The notes under the pieces were generated by a model. It was not told the origin of the DNA, made no database searches, and saw only the letters and a program-made list of their open reading frames with translations. The position numbers were made by a program, and so were the translations under genes. From contig NZ_VIWW01000003.1 in the NCBI RefSeq assembly GCF_007829885.1, positions 270,514 to 334,513 on the forward strand: 64,000 bases of DNA, written 5' to 3'. The DNA comes from Streptomyces brevispora. GTDB taxonomy: Bacteria; Actinomycetota; Actinomycetes; Streptomycetales; Streptomycetaceae. This document shows, piece after piece, positions 1 through 7,477 of this stretch. Position 1 is the stretch's first letter. The number at the start of each line of letters is the position of its first letter.

Positions 1-1755
1 CAGCAGCCGCACCTGATGGGCCTGGTCGGCCTTGGTCGCCGAGTACGCGATGTTGTTGGGACCCGCGAACACGGCATTCTTTGAAGCGATGTAGATGATG
101 TCGCCGCCGAGGTCCTGAGCCCGCATCACCCGGGCTGCCTCCCGAGACACGAGGAACGAACCGCGCGCCATGATGTCGTGCTGCAGATCCCAGTCGCGCG
201 CGGTCGTCTCCAACAGCGGCTTGGAGATGGAGATCCCCGCGTTGTTGACGACGAGGTCCACACCGCCGAAAGCGAGCACGGCGGCCCTGAACGCCTCGGC
301 GATCTGCTCCTCACTGGTGACGTCGACCGTCACCGCGACCGCCCGGTCGGCCCCGCCGAGGTCCTGGGCTACCGCGGCGGCGTTCTCCCCGTTCAGGTCC
401 GCGACGACCACGCACGCGCCCTCGGCGGCCAGCCGGTGCGCGATGGCCTTCCCGATTCCCGATCCCGCACCGGTCACCAGCGCCACCCGGGTGGCCAGCG
501 GCTTCGGCTTCGGCATCCGTCGCAGCTTGGCCTCCTCCAGGTCCCAGTACTCGATCCGGAACTTTTCGGACTCCTCGATCGGCGCGTAGGAGGAGACAGC
601 CTCCGCACCGCGCATCACGTTGATGGCGTTGAGGTAGAACTCCCCGGCGACGCGGGCGGTCTGCTTGTCCTTCCCGAAGGAGAACATGCCCACCCCGGGC
701 ACCAGCACTATCGCCGGATCCGCACCACGCATGGCGGGGGAGTCGGGAGTGGCGTGCCGCTCGTAGTACGCGCGATAGGCCTCACGGTACTCCTCGTGCA
801 GCTCCTTCAGCCGTGCCCCGGCCTCGGCCACCGGAGCGTCCGAGGGAAGGTCGAGGACCAGCGGGCTGACCTTCGTACGGAGGAAGTGGTCCGGGCATGA
901 GGTGCCCAGCGCGGCGAGGCGCGGATGCTCGGCGCGGGACAGGAAGTCCAGCACCGGTTCGGCGTCGGTGAAGTGACCCACCTGGGCGCGGTCCGTGGAC
1001 ACCAGACCGCGGATCAGCGGCGCGAGCTGCGCGGCCCGTTCGCGGCGCAGCTCCGCGGACAGTGCCACCCGGTCCGGCAGTACGGAACCGAAGGGCTCGG
1101 CCCTGCCGTGTTCCTGAAGGAAGGTCTCGGCGGTACGGATCATCCACAGGGCGTTCTGCTCGCACTCGTCGGACGTCTCGCCCCAGGCGGTGATTCCGTG
1201 ACCGCCCAGAATCACGCCGACCGCCTGCGGGTTGGCCTCCTTCACGGCCGCGATGTCGAGACCGAGCTGGAACCCCGGCCGGCGCCAGCCCACCCAGGCC
1301 ACCTTGTCGCCGAAGCACTCGGCGGTCAGCTTCTCGCCGTCGGCCGCACACGCCAGGGCGATCCCCGAATCCGGATGCAGGTGGTCGACGTGCGCCGCCT
1401 CGACCAGGGCGTGCATGGCGGTGTCGATGGACGGCGCGGCACCGCCCCTGCCGTGCAGGCAGAAGTCGAAGGCCGCCACCATCTCGTCCTCGCGCTCGAC
1501 GCCCGGGTACACCTCCTTGAGGGCGCGGACCCGGTCCAGGCGGAGCACGGCGAGACCCGTCTCCGTCAGGGTGCCGAGGTCACCCCCGGAACCCTTGACC
1601 CAGAGCAGCTCGGTCCCGCCGTCGGTGACCGGATCGGCTCCGACGGCCTTCACCGATGTGTTGCCACCGGCGTAGTTGGTGTTGCGGGGATCGGAGCCGA
1701 TCCGGTGCGCGCGCTCCAGGAGCGCTGCGACCTCGGCGTGCGTCGCGGACGTCAT
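1..1755 (-). CDS. Bifunctional rhamnulose-1-phosphate aldolase / short-chain dehydrogenase (3' end outside window)
   Basis: The gene starts at the ATG at 1753-1755 and runs off the left edge, so the C-terminus is missing. The first ~400 residues form a class II aldolase/adducin-type domain (GGNTSVKA near residue 30; metal-site candidates in AHVDHLHPDS near 120 and LGGHGITAWG near 180). A short-chain dehydrogenase domain follows (VTGAGSGIGKA nucleotide loop, NNAGIS, and a catalytic-type Tyr in AYSATKADQ close to the edge). In this family the aldolase half cleaves L-rhamnulose-1-phosphate to DHAP and L-lactaldehyde, and the dehydrogenase half oxidises lactaldehyde. It lies 58 bp downstream of the rhamnose isomerase gene on the same strand, with no terminator between them, so one operon is likely. 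The kinase and transporter expected for this pathway are not in the window. Confidence 0.93.
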   Translation of the reverse strand, partial: MTSATHAEVAALLERAHRIGSDPRNTNYAGGNTSVKAVGADPVTDGGTELLWVKGSGGDLGTLTETGLAVLRLDRVRALKEVYPGVEREDEMVAAFDFCLHGRGGAAPSIDTAMHALVEAAHVDHLHPDSGIALACAADGEKLTAECFGDKVAWVGWRRPGFQLGLDIAAVKEANPQAVGVILGGHGITAWGETSDECEQNALWMIRTAETFLQEHGRAEPFGSVLPDRVALSAELRRERAAQLAPLIRGLVSTDRAQVGHFTDAEPVLDFLSRAEHPRLAALGTSCPDHFLRTKVSPLVLDLPSDAPVAEAGARLKELHEEYREAYRAYYERHATPDSPAMRGADPAIVLVPGVGMFSFGKDKQTARVAGEFYLNAINVMRGAEAVSSYAPIEESEKFRIEYWDLEEAKLRRMPKPKPLATRVALVTGAGSGIGKAIAHRLAAEGACVVVADLNGENAAAVAQDLGGADRAVAVTVDVTSEEQIAEAFRAAVLAFGGVDLVVNNAGISISKPLLETTARDWDLQHDIMARGSFLVSREAARVMRAQDLGGDIIYIASKNAVFAGPNNIAYSATKADQAHQVRLL

Positions 1756-1813
1756 AAGGGTTCCTTCTGAGGTGAGAAGTGCGTTGACGGCAAGGGGAGG
1801 GTGTACCGGCGGG

Positions 1814-2980
1814 TCAGGCGCCCCAGCCGGCCTGCGTGCCACCGACCCGGGCGGCGGCGATGCGTTCCTGGTTGCCGGAGGCGAGGTAGGCGGCGAACGG
1901 GTCACGGCCCAGCCCCTGCTCCTCGCGCACCTCGGCGAGCAGTGGCCGCACATCGGTGTTGTACGCATCCATCAGGACGGCGTTCGAGGCGAGCACATCG
2001 CCCGACCTCTGCGCGGCGCCGAGCGCGTCCCCGTCCACCAGCAGCGCCTTGGCGGTCGCCTCCTGCACATTGGCGACCGACCGGATCACCGCGGGGATCT
2101 TCGCCTCGATGTTGTGGCACTGGTCGAGCATGAAGTTGACGTTGGTCTCGGACGTGAGACCGCCGTTCTTGACCACCTCGTGCATGATCCGGAACAGCTG
2201 GAAGGGGTCGGCGGCGCCGACCATCAGATCGTCGTCCGCGTAGAAGCGGGAGTTGAAGTCGAACGCGCCGAGCCTTCCCTCACGCAGCAGGAGCGCCACG
2301 ATGAACTCGATGTTCGTGCCCGGTGCGTGGTGCCCGGTGTCCACGACCACCTGGGCCTTCGGGCCGAGCTTCAGGCAGTGCGCGTACGCCGTGCCCCAGT
2401 CCGGCACATCCGTGGTGTAGAACGCCGGCTCGAAGAGCTTGTACTCCAGCAGCATCCGCTGGTCCTCGCCCAGCCGCTCGTACACCTCCGTCAGCGCCTC
2501 GGAAAGCCTGTCCTGACGGGCGACGATGTCGTCCTGCCCGGGGTAGTTGGTGCCGTCGGAGAACCACAGCTTGAGATCGGGCGAACCGGTCTCGTCCATG
2601 ACGTCGACGCACTCCAGTAGATGATCGGTCGCCTTGCGCCGCACCGCCGCCTCGGGGTGGGTGACCGATCCCAGTTTGAAGTCGTCGTCCTGGAAGACAT
2701 TGGAGTTGATCGCGCCGATCCGAAGCCCGAGGCCCTCGGCGTGCCGGGTCAGTGCGGCATAGTCCGCCACCTTGTCCCAGGGAATGTGCAACGACACCTT
2801 CGGCGCGACCCCGGTGAACGCGTGGACCTGCGCGGCGTCCTCCATCTTCTCGAACGGGTCGCGCGGCACCCCCGGCTGTGCGAACACCTTGAAACGCGTT
2901 CCCGAATTGCCGTAACCCCACGAAGGAGTCTCGATCACCTGAGACTTCAGGGCTGCCTTGACGGCCGACACATCAGACAT
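1814..2980 (-). CDS. rhaI: L-rhamnose isomerase
   Basis: This protein of 388 residues matches the Gram-positive/rhizobial type L-rhamnose isomerase, a metal-dependent TIM-barrel enzyme that converts L-rhamnose to L-rhamnulose. Family-like segments include KVSLHIPWDK, the DTGHHAPGTNIE metal-site region and FDFNSRFYADDDL. I chose the ATG at 2978-2980 because GAGG lies five bases upstream of it; the in-frame GTG at 2984-2986 would overlap that site. It heads the operon that continues into the aldolase/dehydrogenase gene. Two TGAA-N4-TTCA palindromes lie upstream at 3027 and 3104 and are the likely control sites. The isomerase assignment is secure from sequence; regulation by a LacI-type repressor is inferred. 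Confidence 0.93.
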   Translation of the reverse strand: MSDVSAVKAALKSQVIETPSWGYGNSGTRFKVFAQPGVPRDPFEKMEDAAQVHAFTGVAPKVSLHIPWDKVADYAALTRHAEGLGLRIGAINSNVFQDDDFKLGSVTHPEAAVRRKATDHLLECVDVMDETGSPDLKLWFSDGTNYPGQDDIVARQDRLSEALTEVYERLGEDQRMLLEYKLFEPAFYTTDVPDWGTAYAHCLKLGPKAQVVVDTGHHAPGTNIEFIVALLLREGRLGAFDFNSRFYADDDLMVGAADPFQLFRIMHEVVKNGGLTSETNVNFMLDQCHNIEAKIPAVIRSVANVQEATAKALLVDGDALGAAQRSGDVLASNAVLMDAYNTDVRPLLAEVREEQGLGRDPFAAYLASGNQERIAAARVGGTQAGWGA

Positions 2981-3026
2981 GAACACCTCGTAAGCAGAGT
3001 CATCCGGCGACCACAGCCGTCAGATG

Positions 3027-3038
3027 TGAATCGTTTCA
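3027..3038. promoter_or_regulatory. Putative rhamnose operator 1 (LacI-type palindrome)
   Basis: TGAATCGTTTCA, 47 bp upstream of the rhaI start. The TGAA/TTCA arms around a central CG are typical of LacI-family operators. The same pattern recurs at 3104, 28503 and 28644. Confidence 0.6.
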
Positions 3039-3103
3039 TCAGGAACGTACGCTAGGTTTGGCGGCAACGACTAGTCAACAGCTTGCCCATCTTCCCGTTG
3101 GTT

Positions 3104-3115
3104 TGAATCAATTCA
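3104..3115. promoter_or_regulatory. Putative rhamnose operator 2
   Basis: TGAATCAATTCA, with perfect 5-bp arms, centred 77 bp upstream of operator 1. It may be an auxiliary site that allows looping. Inferred from similarity to the other three sites. Confidence 0.45.
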
Positions 3116-3147
3116 CCACGGATCGGGGCGACCTGGCCAAAGACGGA

Positions 3148-3183
3148 CCGGGCCTGCCCGGGGGAGTTCCCGGGCAGGCCCGG
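3148..3183. terminator. Strong hairpin terminator
   Basis: Perfect 15-bp inverted repeat (arms 3148-3162 and 3169-3183) with a 6-base loop. It lies downstream of the leftward gene ending at 3350 and upstream of the rha promoter region, so it probably insulates rhaI from read-through. Confidence 0.75.
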
Positions 3184-3349
3184 TCAGGAAGGCGTTCCGT
3201 CAGGTGGGCACCGGGCGGCCCACTCGCCGTCCGGGCCGATGATTCCCGCTGGGGTGTCACCGCTGAGCCGGGCGGGCCCCGGAGTCACATCCGGCGACCC
3301 CGGCCCCGTGGCGCCCGGCCCCCTCCGGCGGCCTTTCGCGGGGCACGGC

Positions 3350-3577
3350 TCAGCGCCCGCTGCCCGACATGCGCGGGTGGAGCGTCCGGACGAGGCCGAA
3401 GAACCGGGACTCGTTGCCCGAGAGCCCGGCCCGCCGCAGCGCGCCGTCCGCCTCCTCGATCGGTGCGGCGAGCAACGGTATGTACAGAGGGGCGTCATCC
3501 GGATCGGAGAGGGCGGCCCGGGTGGCCTCCAGCAGACGGACGTACGCCTGCGCCGCGGCCAGTTCGTCATTGCGCAT
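3350..3577 (-). CDS. Small hypothetical protein (75 aa)
   Basis: The ATG at 3575-3577 has a good GGAGG seven bases upstream, and codon third positions are strongly GC, so I believe this is a real gene. The product is a mainly helical, soluble 75-residue protein with no signal peptide, membrane segment or motif I recognise. It follows another unknown gene (3666-4157) on the same strand with an 88-bp gap that holds a long imperfect inverted repeat. A strong terminator follows at 3148-3183. No function can be assigned. Confidence 0.65.
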   Translation of the reverse strand: MRNDELAAAQAYVRLLEATRAALSDPDDAPLYIPLLAAPIEEADGALRRAGLSGNESRFFGLVRTLHPRMSGSGR

Positions 3578-3595
3578 CTCAGCACCTCCACGTCA

Positions 3596-3638
3596 GTGGT
3601 GTCGGACCCCCAAGCATCCCTCCTGGGTCTGACAACAC
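3596..3638. promoter_or_regulatory. Imperfect inverted repeat upstream of the 75-aa gene
   Basis: The 14-base arms at 3596-3609 and 3625-3638 match at 12 of 14 positions across a 15-bp spacer. On the minus strand one arm contains GTTGTCAG, which also occurs in the repeat upstream of the neighbouring gene (4187-4216). It could be an operator or an attenuator-like hairpin. Confidence 0.4.
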
Positions 3639-3665
3639 CCCTCGGTGACGGCTCGGGTGCGATCC

Positions 3666-4157
3666 CTATCGGCCGTCCGGCCGACGAGAACCGGTTGGTG
3701 GTTCGACCTCCAGGAATCTTCGACGGCGCGGCCCGCGGTACAGCAGCGCCGTCCAGCCCAACTCCCGCAGCGCCGCCGCGCATCGGGTCAGTTCGCCGTC
3801 CTCCTCGTGCGCAGCCCCGCTCCCGGAAGGGCCGAGCCACTCGACCCGTACGGTGCCCGAGGGGGTGCCGGGTTCCACGCGGTACCCCGTCGCCGTACGC
3901 CGCCCCGACGCGTCAACCGCGGACGCGGGCAGCCCCGATGCCTCCAGCGCGAGGGCGATCGCCGTTACGGGCCTGTGCAGTTCCCACGGGGCCGGGACGG
4001 TCTCCGGGGCGGGGTGCCCGGTGTTGGTCAGCCGCCGTATCTGCAGCATCCCGGCGAACGCGGTCCGCACCGCGGCGGTACGCCTATCCGCGGGGCCCGG
4101 GGGTGGCGGACCCTCCCCGGTCGCCGGTTCGAAGACGGTTCCCTCGTCGGCGTTCAT
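3666..4157 (-). CDS. Hypothetical protein (163 aa)
   Basis: The start was set at the ATG at 4155-4157, preceded by GGGGGAGG with four-base spacing; an in-frame upstream start at 4184 has no ribosome site. The N-terminal ~30 residues are Pro/Gly/Glu rich and probably disordered. The remainder has predicted beta-strand character (TGYRVEPGTPSGTVRVEW). There is no signal peptide and no recognisable domain. It is followed by the 75-aa gene, and both carry GTTGTCAG-containing inverted repeats upstream, which suggests common control. Function unknown. Confidence 0.65.
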   Translation of the reverse strand: MNADEGTVFEPATGEGPPPPGPADRRTAAVRTAFAGMLQIRRLTNTGHPAPETVPAPWELHRPVTAIALALEASGLPASAVDASGRRTATGYRVEPGTPSGTVRVEWLGPSGSGAAHEEDGELTRCAAALRELGWTALLYRGPRRRRFLEVEPPTGSRRPDGR

Positions 4158-4186
4158 CCGCCTCCCCCTTTCGCCCGTACACATTG

Positions 4187-4216
4187 GTTGTCAGTGTGCG
4201 CCGCCCCACTGACAAC
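4187..4216. promoter_or_regulatory. 10-bp perfect inverted repeat (GTTGTCAGTG / CACTGACAAC)
   Basis: The arms are at 4187-4196 and 4207-4216 with a 10-bp spacer, about 30-60 bp upstream of the 163-aa gene. Half-sites one helical turn apart suggest a dimeric repressor site. Confidence 0.45.
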
Positions 4217-4241
4217 GCGGCCCCGGACGCGAACAAGAAGG

Positions 4242-5615
4242 TCAGATGCCGCCCCCGAGCACCTTGCCCGGGTTGAGGATGCCGTGCGGATCCAGTGCCG
4301 CCTTCACCGCGTGGTGCATGCCGAGCACCGCGGGTCCCAGCTCCTTGTTCATGCCGCGCATCTTCAGCAGCCCGACCCCGTGCTCGCCCGTGACCGTGCC
4401 GCCGAGCGCGAGCGCGTCGTCCAGGATGTCCTCGAATGCCGACTGGGCGCGGGCGCGTGCCGCTTCGTCACCCGGCGGCGTGATGATCAAAGGATGCAGA
4501 TTGCCGTCGCCGGCATGGGCGATGTTGGCGATCAGGATGCCGTGCCGGGCCGCCGTCCGCTCGATCCGGGCCAGCATCTCCGGTACCGCGGTCCGCGGTA
4601 CGCAGATGTCCTCGGTCAGGACCGGGCCGAGCCGCTCCAGCGCCGGATAGGCCAGCCGCCGGGCCTGGAACAGGGCATCGGCCTCCTGCTGGTCGGTGGA
4701 GACCGCGGCCCAGCTCGCCCCGGCCCGTTCGAAACATTCCCGGACCAGTTCGGCCTCGGCGTCACCCTCGGCCCCCGGGGTGTCGACCCGGCCGAGCAAC
4801 ACCACGTCCGCGTCCGCGGACAGCCCCATCTTCTTCCAGGCGTCGACGGCGGCGAGGCAGTGCCGGTCGACCAGTTCGAGCGCGGACGGGATGACGCCGG
4901 ACGCCGTCACGGCGCTCACCGCCTCACCGGCTGCGACCACCGACGAGAAGTATCCCGCCACCGTGCGCTCCTGGAGCCGTGCCGGACGCAGCCGCACGGT
5001 GATCTCCGTGATCACCCCAAGGGTGCCCTCGGAGCCGACCATCAGCCCGGCCAGGTCGTATCCCGCCACACCCTTCGCGGTACGGCGGCCCAGCGAGACG
5101 ACCTCGCCGAGCCCGTTGACCACCTGAAGGCCCAGCACGTAGTCACGCGTCACGCCGTACTTGACGCAGCACATGCCCCCGGCGTTGGTCGCGACGTTCC
5201 CGCCGATGGTGGACCAGGGTGAACTGGCCGGATCCGGCGGGTACCACAGCCCGTGCTCCGCACAGGCCGCCCGGAGATCGTCGTTGACCACACCGGGCTG
5301 GACCACTGCGAGTCGCTCGGCCGCGTCGATGTCGACGATCCGGTTCATGTCCTCGAACGACAGGATGATCGCCCCGTCGACGGCGTTGGCGCCGCCGGAC
5401 AGACCGGTGCCCGCACCGCGTGGCACCAGCGGAATGCGGTGGGCGAGACAGTGGCGCACCACATCACGCACCTCGTCAGTGCTCTCGGGGCGTACCACGG
5501 CCAGCGGCATTCCGTACGGCGCCCACTCGGCCTCGTCGTGCTGGTACCGGGCCAGACCCGCCGGATCGGTCAGTATGCGCCGGGCCGGAATGCTGTCGAC
5601 AGGTGCGTTTTCCAC
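4242..5615 (-). CDS. FAD-linked oxidase, glycolate oxidase GlcD / D-lactate dehydrogenase type
   Basis: About 457 residues, the usual length for GlcD-type flavoproteins. The N-terminal FAD_binding_4 (PCMH) domain shows LVPRGAGTGLSGGANA and the WSTIGGNVATNAGG loop. The C-terminal FAD-oxidase domain carries NIAHAGDGNLHP and ends with TGEHGVGLLKMRG. The family oxidises 2-hydroxy acids such as glycolate or D-lactate. An open frame extends to an ATG at 5654, but GGAGGTGG lies eight bases upstream of the GTG at 5613-5615, which I prefer. A TGCA-CAA-TGCA element sits in the leader at 5640. No GlcE or GlcF partner is adjacent, so it probably acts alone. The substrate cannot be decided from sequence. 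Confidence 0.9.
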   Translation of the reverse strand: MENAPVDSIPARRILTDPAGLARYQHDEAEWAPYGMPLAVVRPESTDEVRDVVRHCLAHRIPLVPRGAGTGLSGGANAVDGAIILSFEDMNRIVDIDAAERLAVVQPGVVNDDLRAACAEHGLWYPPDPASSPWSTIGGNVATNAGGMCCVKYGVTRDYVLGLQVVNGLGEVVSLGRRTAKGVAGYDLAGLMVGSEGTLGVITEITVRLRPARLQERTVAGYFSSVVAAGEAVSAVTASGVIPSALELVDRHCLAAVDAWKKMGLSADADVVLLGRVDTPGAEGDAEAELVRECFERAGASWAAVSTDQQEADALFQARRLAYPALERLGPVLTEDICVPRTAVPEMLARIERTAARHGILIANIAHAGDGNLHPLIITPPGDEAARARAQSAFEDILDDALALGGTVTGEHGVGLLKMRGMNKELGPAVLGMHHAVKAALDPHGILNPGKVLGGGI

Positions 5616-5637
5616 GATGGTGGCCACCTCCTGTAAA

Positions 5638-5654
5638 GATGCACAATGCACCAT
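5638..5654. promoter_or_regulatory. TGCA-CAA-TGCA palindrome in the leader of the FAD-linked oxidase gene
   Basis: Short dyad (TGCA 5640-5643 and 5647-5650) just upstream of the ribosome site. GntR/FadR-type regulators often control hydroxy-acid oxidase genes through compact dyads, but no regulator gene is adjacent. Tentative. Confidence 0.3.
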
Positions 5655-5697
5655 TGTCGCGCGCGGAGCTGCCCGGCTCGTGGGGGAGGCCCCCGTT

Positions 5698-5717
5698 CGG
5701 CGGTTACGGAACCGCCG
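5698..5717. promoter_or_regulatory. 20-bp inverted repeat in a divergent promoter region
   Basis: CGGCGGTT / AACCGCCG arms of 8 bp around a 4-bp centre, between the divergent FAD-oxidase gene and the pentapeptide gene. Operator or transcript hairpin. Confidence 0.4.
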
Positions 5718-5834
5718 TCCCCGCGCCCGGCCCGGCAGGCCGCTCCGTGAAGGACACCGCGTGGATCAGGCGCACGGTGAGACTCGGTAGGCTCGACCGT
5801 CCATGAACCCCGTACACCGGAGGATCCAGGCACC

Positions 5835-6689
5835 GTGCCCCACGACGACCGAGTTCCCGGCCCCGACCGCGCGGACAGCTCCGGCCGGGCCGGTCTGCGC
5901 GCCGACTGCGGGAACTGCTTCGGGCTGTGCTGCGTCGCGCTGACCCTGACCCGGTCCGCGGACTTCGCCATCAACAAGGATGCCGGTAAACCCTGCCGCA
6001 ACCTTCAGGACGACTTCCGCTGCGGCATCCACACCCGGCTGCGCACCGAGGGCTTTCCGGGCTGCACCGTGTACGACTGCTTCGGCGCCGGCCAGAAGGT
6101 CTCCGCGGAGACCTTCGGCGGACGGGACTGGCGCAGGGCCCCGGAGAGTGCCCAGCAGATGTTCCAGGTCTTCCCGGTCATGCGGCAGCTCCACGAACTG
6201 CTCTGGTATCTGACGGAGGCGGCCGCCCTGGTACCGGCCCGCCCCCTTCACGGCGACATCGGCCGCACCCTAGACGCGACCGAACGCCTCACCCGCCTCG
6301 ACGCGGACGCCTTCGCGGACCTGGACGTCTCGGCTCACCGGGACGAGGTCGCCGCCCTGCTCTCGCGCACCAGCGAACTCGTACGCGCCACCGCTCCTCG
6401 CAAGAAGAAGCGCAACCACCGCGGCGCCGACCTCATCGGCGCCCGTCTCAAGGGCGCGGATCTGCGCGGTGCCGACCTGCGCGGCGCCTACCTCATCGCG
6501 GCGGATCTCACCGGCGCCGATCTCCGGCTGGCCGACCTCATCGGCGCCGACTTCCGGGACGCGGAACTGTCCGGCGCCGACCTGACCGGAGCACTCTTCC
6601 TGACGCAGTCACAGCTGAACGCCGCCCGGGGGAACGCGGCCACCCGGCTCCCTCCGTCGCTCAGCCGCCCCGAGCACTGGGAGAGTTGA
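5835..6689 (+). CDS. Cysteine-cluster (YkgJ-like) protein with C-terminal pentapeptide repeats
   Basis: 284 residues from a GTG start with GGAGG eleven bases upstream. The N-terminal part has eight cysteines (25, 28, 32, 33, 54, 63, 77, 82), the first four as C-x2-C-x3-CC. This resembles the YkgJ/UPF0153 putative Zn- or Fe-S-binding cluster. A helical linker (residues 100-190) ends in a basic stretch (RKKKRNHRG). About 12 pentapeptide repeats of the A(D/N)LxG type follow (about 196-265), which should form a right-handed quadrilateral beta-helix. It is cytosolic, with no signal. Function unknown. It converges with the SRPBCC gene, with 14 bp between the stop codons. Confidence 0.85.
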   Translation: MPHDDRVPGPDRADSSGRAGLRADCGNCFGLCCVALTLTRSADFAINKDAGKPCRNLQDDFRCGIHTRLRTEGFPGCTVYDCFGAGQKVSAETFGGRDWRRAPESAQQMFQVFPVMRQLHELLWYLTEAAALVPARPLHGDIGRTLDATERLTRLDADAFADLDVSAHRDEVAALLSRTSELVRATAPRKKKRNHRGADLIGARLKGADLRGADLRGAYLIAADLTGADLRLADLIGADFRDAELSGADLTGALFLTQSQLNAARGNAATRLPPSLSRPEHWES

Positions 6690-6703
6690 GGGCGCCCGAA
6701 CGA

Positions 6704-7228
6704 TTACGGTCGGGGCGCATCCCCGTCCAGCGGGGCCTCCAGTGCCGCCTTCAGCCGCTGGAGAGTGGTCCTGATGTTGCCGCGTTGGAACTCGGCGAAC
6801 GTGTGCCCCCGGGTGTCCACCCGGCCGAAGGCGTCGGCCAGGAAGTCCGGCTGGCCGCGGCGGTCGTCGGTCCAGGTCTCGCTTACCCGTGTGCCGCCGT
6901 CCACGGCCTCGAAGCGGTACTCCCAAGTGGCGATCGCGCCGGGCAGCCGGGGCCGCCGGGCACCGATGGCGTGAACCCGGAAGGCGAACCGCTCGCCCGG
7001 ATCGGCCGCGGTCACCGTGCACCGTGTCGTCCAGCGCATCCTTCCGCGCTTGTTGCGGCCCTCGAAAACCATGCCGACATACGCGTCCCGGCGCTCCCCG
7101 AGCACCTTCGCGCCCCGGTTCTCCGGACTCCAGCGACCCATCGCGGTCGGGTCGCCGATCTGCTCGTACACGGCCGACGGGGCGGCGAGAACCACGATGC
7201 TGTCCGACACGGACATGGTGCGGGGCAT
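6704..7228 (-). CDS. SRPBCC family protein (polyketide cyclase/START-like)
   Basis: 174 residues from the ATG at 7226-7228, which has GGAAG six bases upstream. The fold signature is typical of SRPBCC: N-terminal VSDSIVVLAAPSAVYEQIGDP, then MGRWSPENRGAKV, GRMRWTTRCTV, WEYRFEAVDGGTRVSETW and a C-terminal helix (FQRGNIRTTLQRLKAALE). Such proteins bind hydrophobic ligands in a deep cavity. Nothing here shows which ligand or whether it is an enzyme. It is a stand-alone gene, convergent with the pentapeptide gene. Confidence 0.85.
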   Translation of the reverse strand: MPRTMSVSDSIVVLAAPSAVYEQIGDPTAMGRWSPENRGAKVLGERRDAYVGMVFEGRNKRGRMRWTTRCTVTAADPGERFAFRVHAIGARRPRLPGAIATWEYRFEAVDGGTRVSETWTDDRRGQPDFLADAFGRVDTRGHTFAEFQRGNIRTTLQRLKAALEAPLDGDAPRP

Positions 7229-7477
7229 GAAGCACTTCCGATCCGCGGCCGGCTCCGGCAACCACCGGGCGTCGGGCCGACCGCACGGACGGCCGGCGGG
7301 CTCCCGGGCCCCACACCCTACTCACGGGTCACACGGATCGTGGCGGCAGTAACCCATGGACCGGACCGGTGGCCCCGCAACCGGCGCCCGGTATCGAGAA
7401 CGCTTCGGGCCCGTGGTTCGTTGCACAGGGTGACGTATCTGGAACACCTTCGACAACCGGACCGAGGAGCCCCGCAC

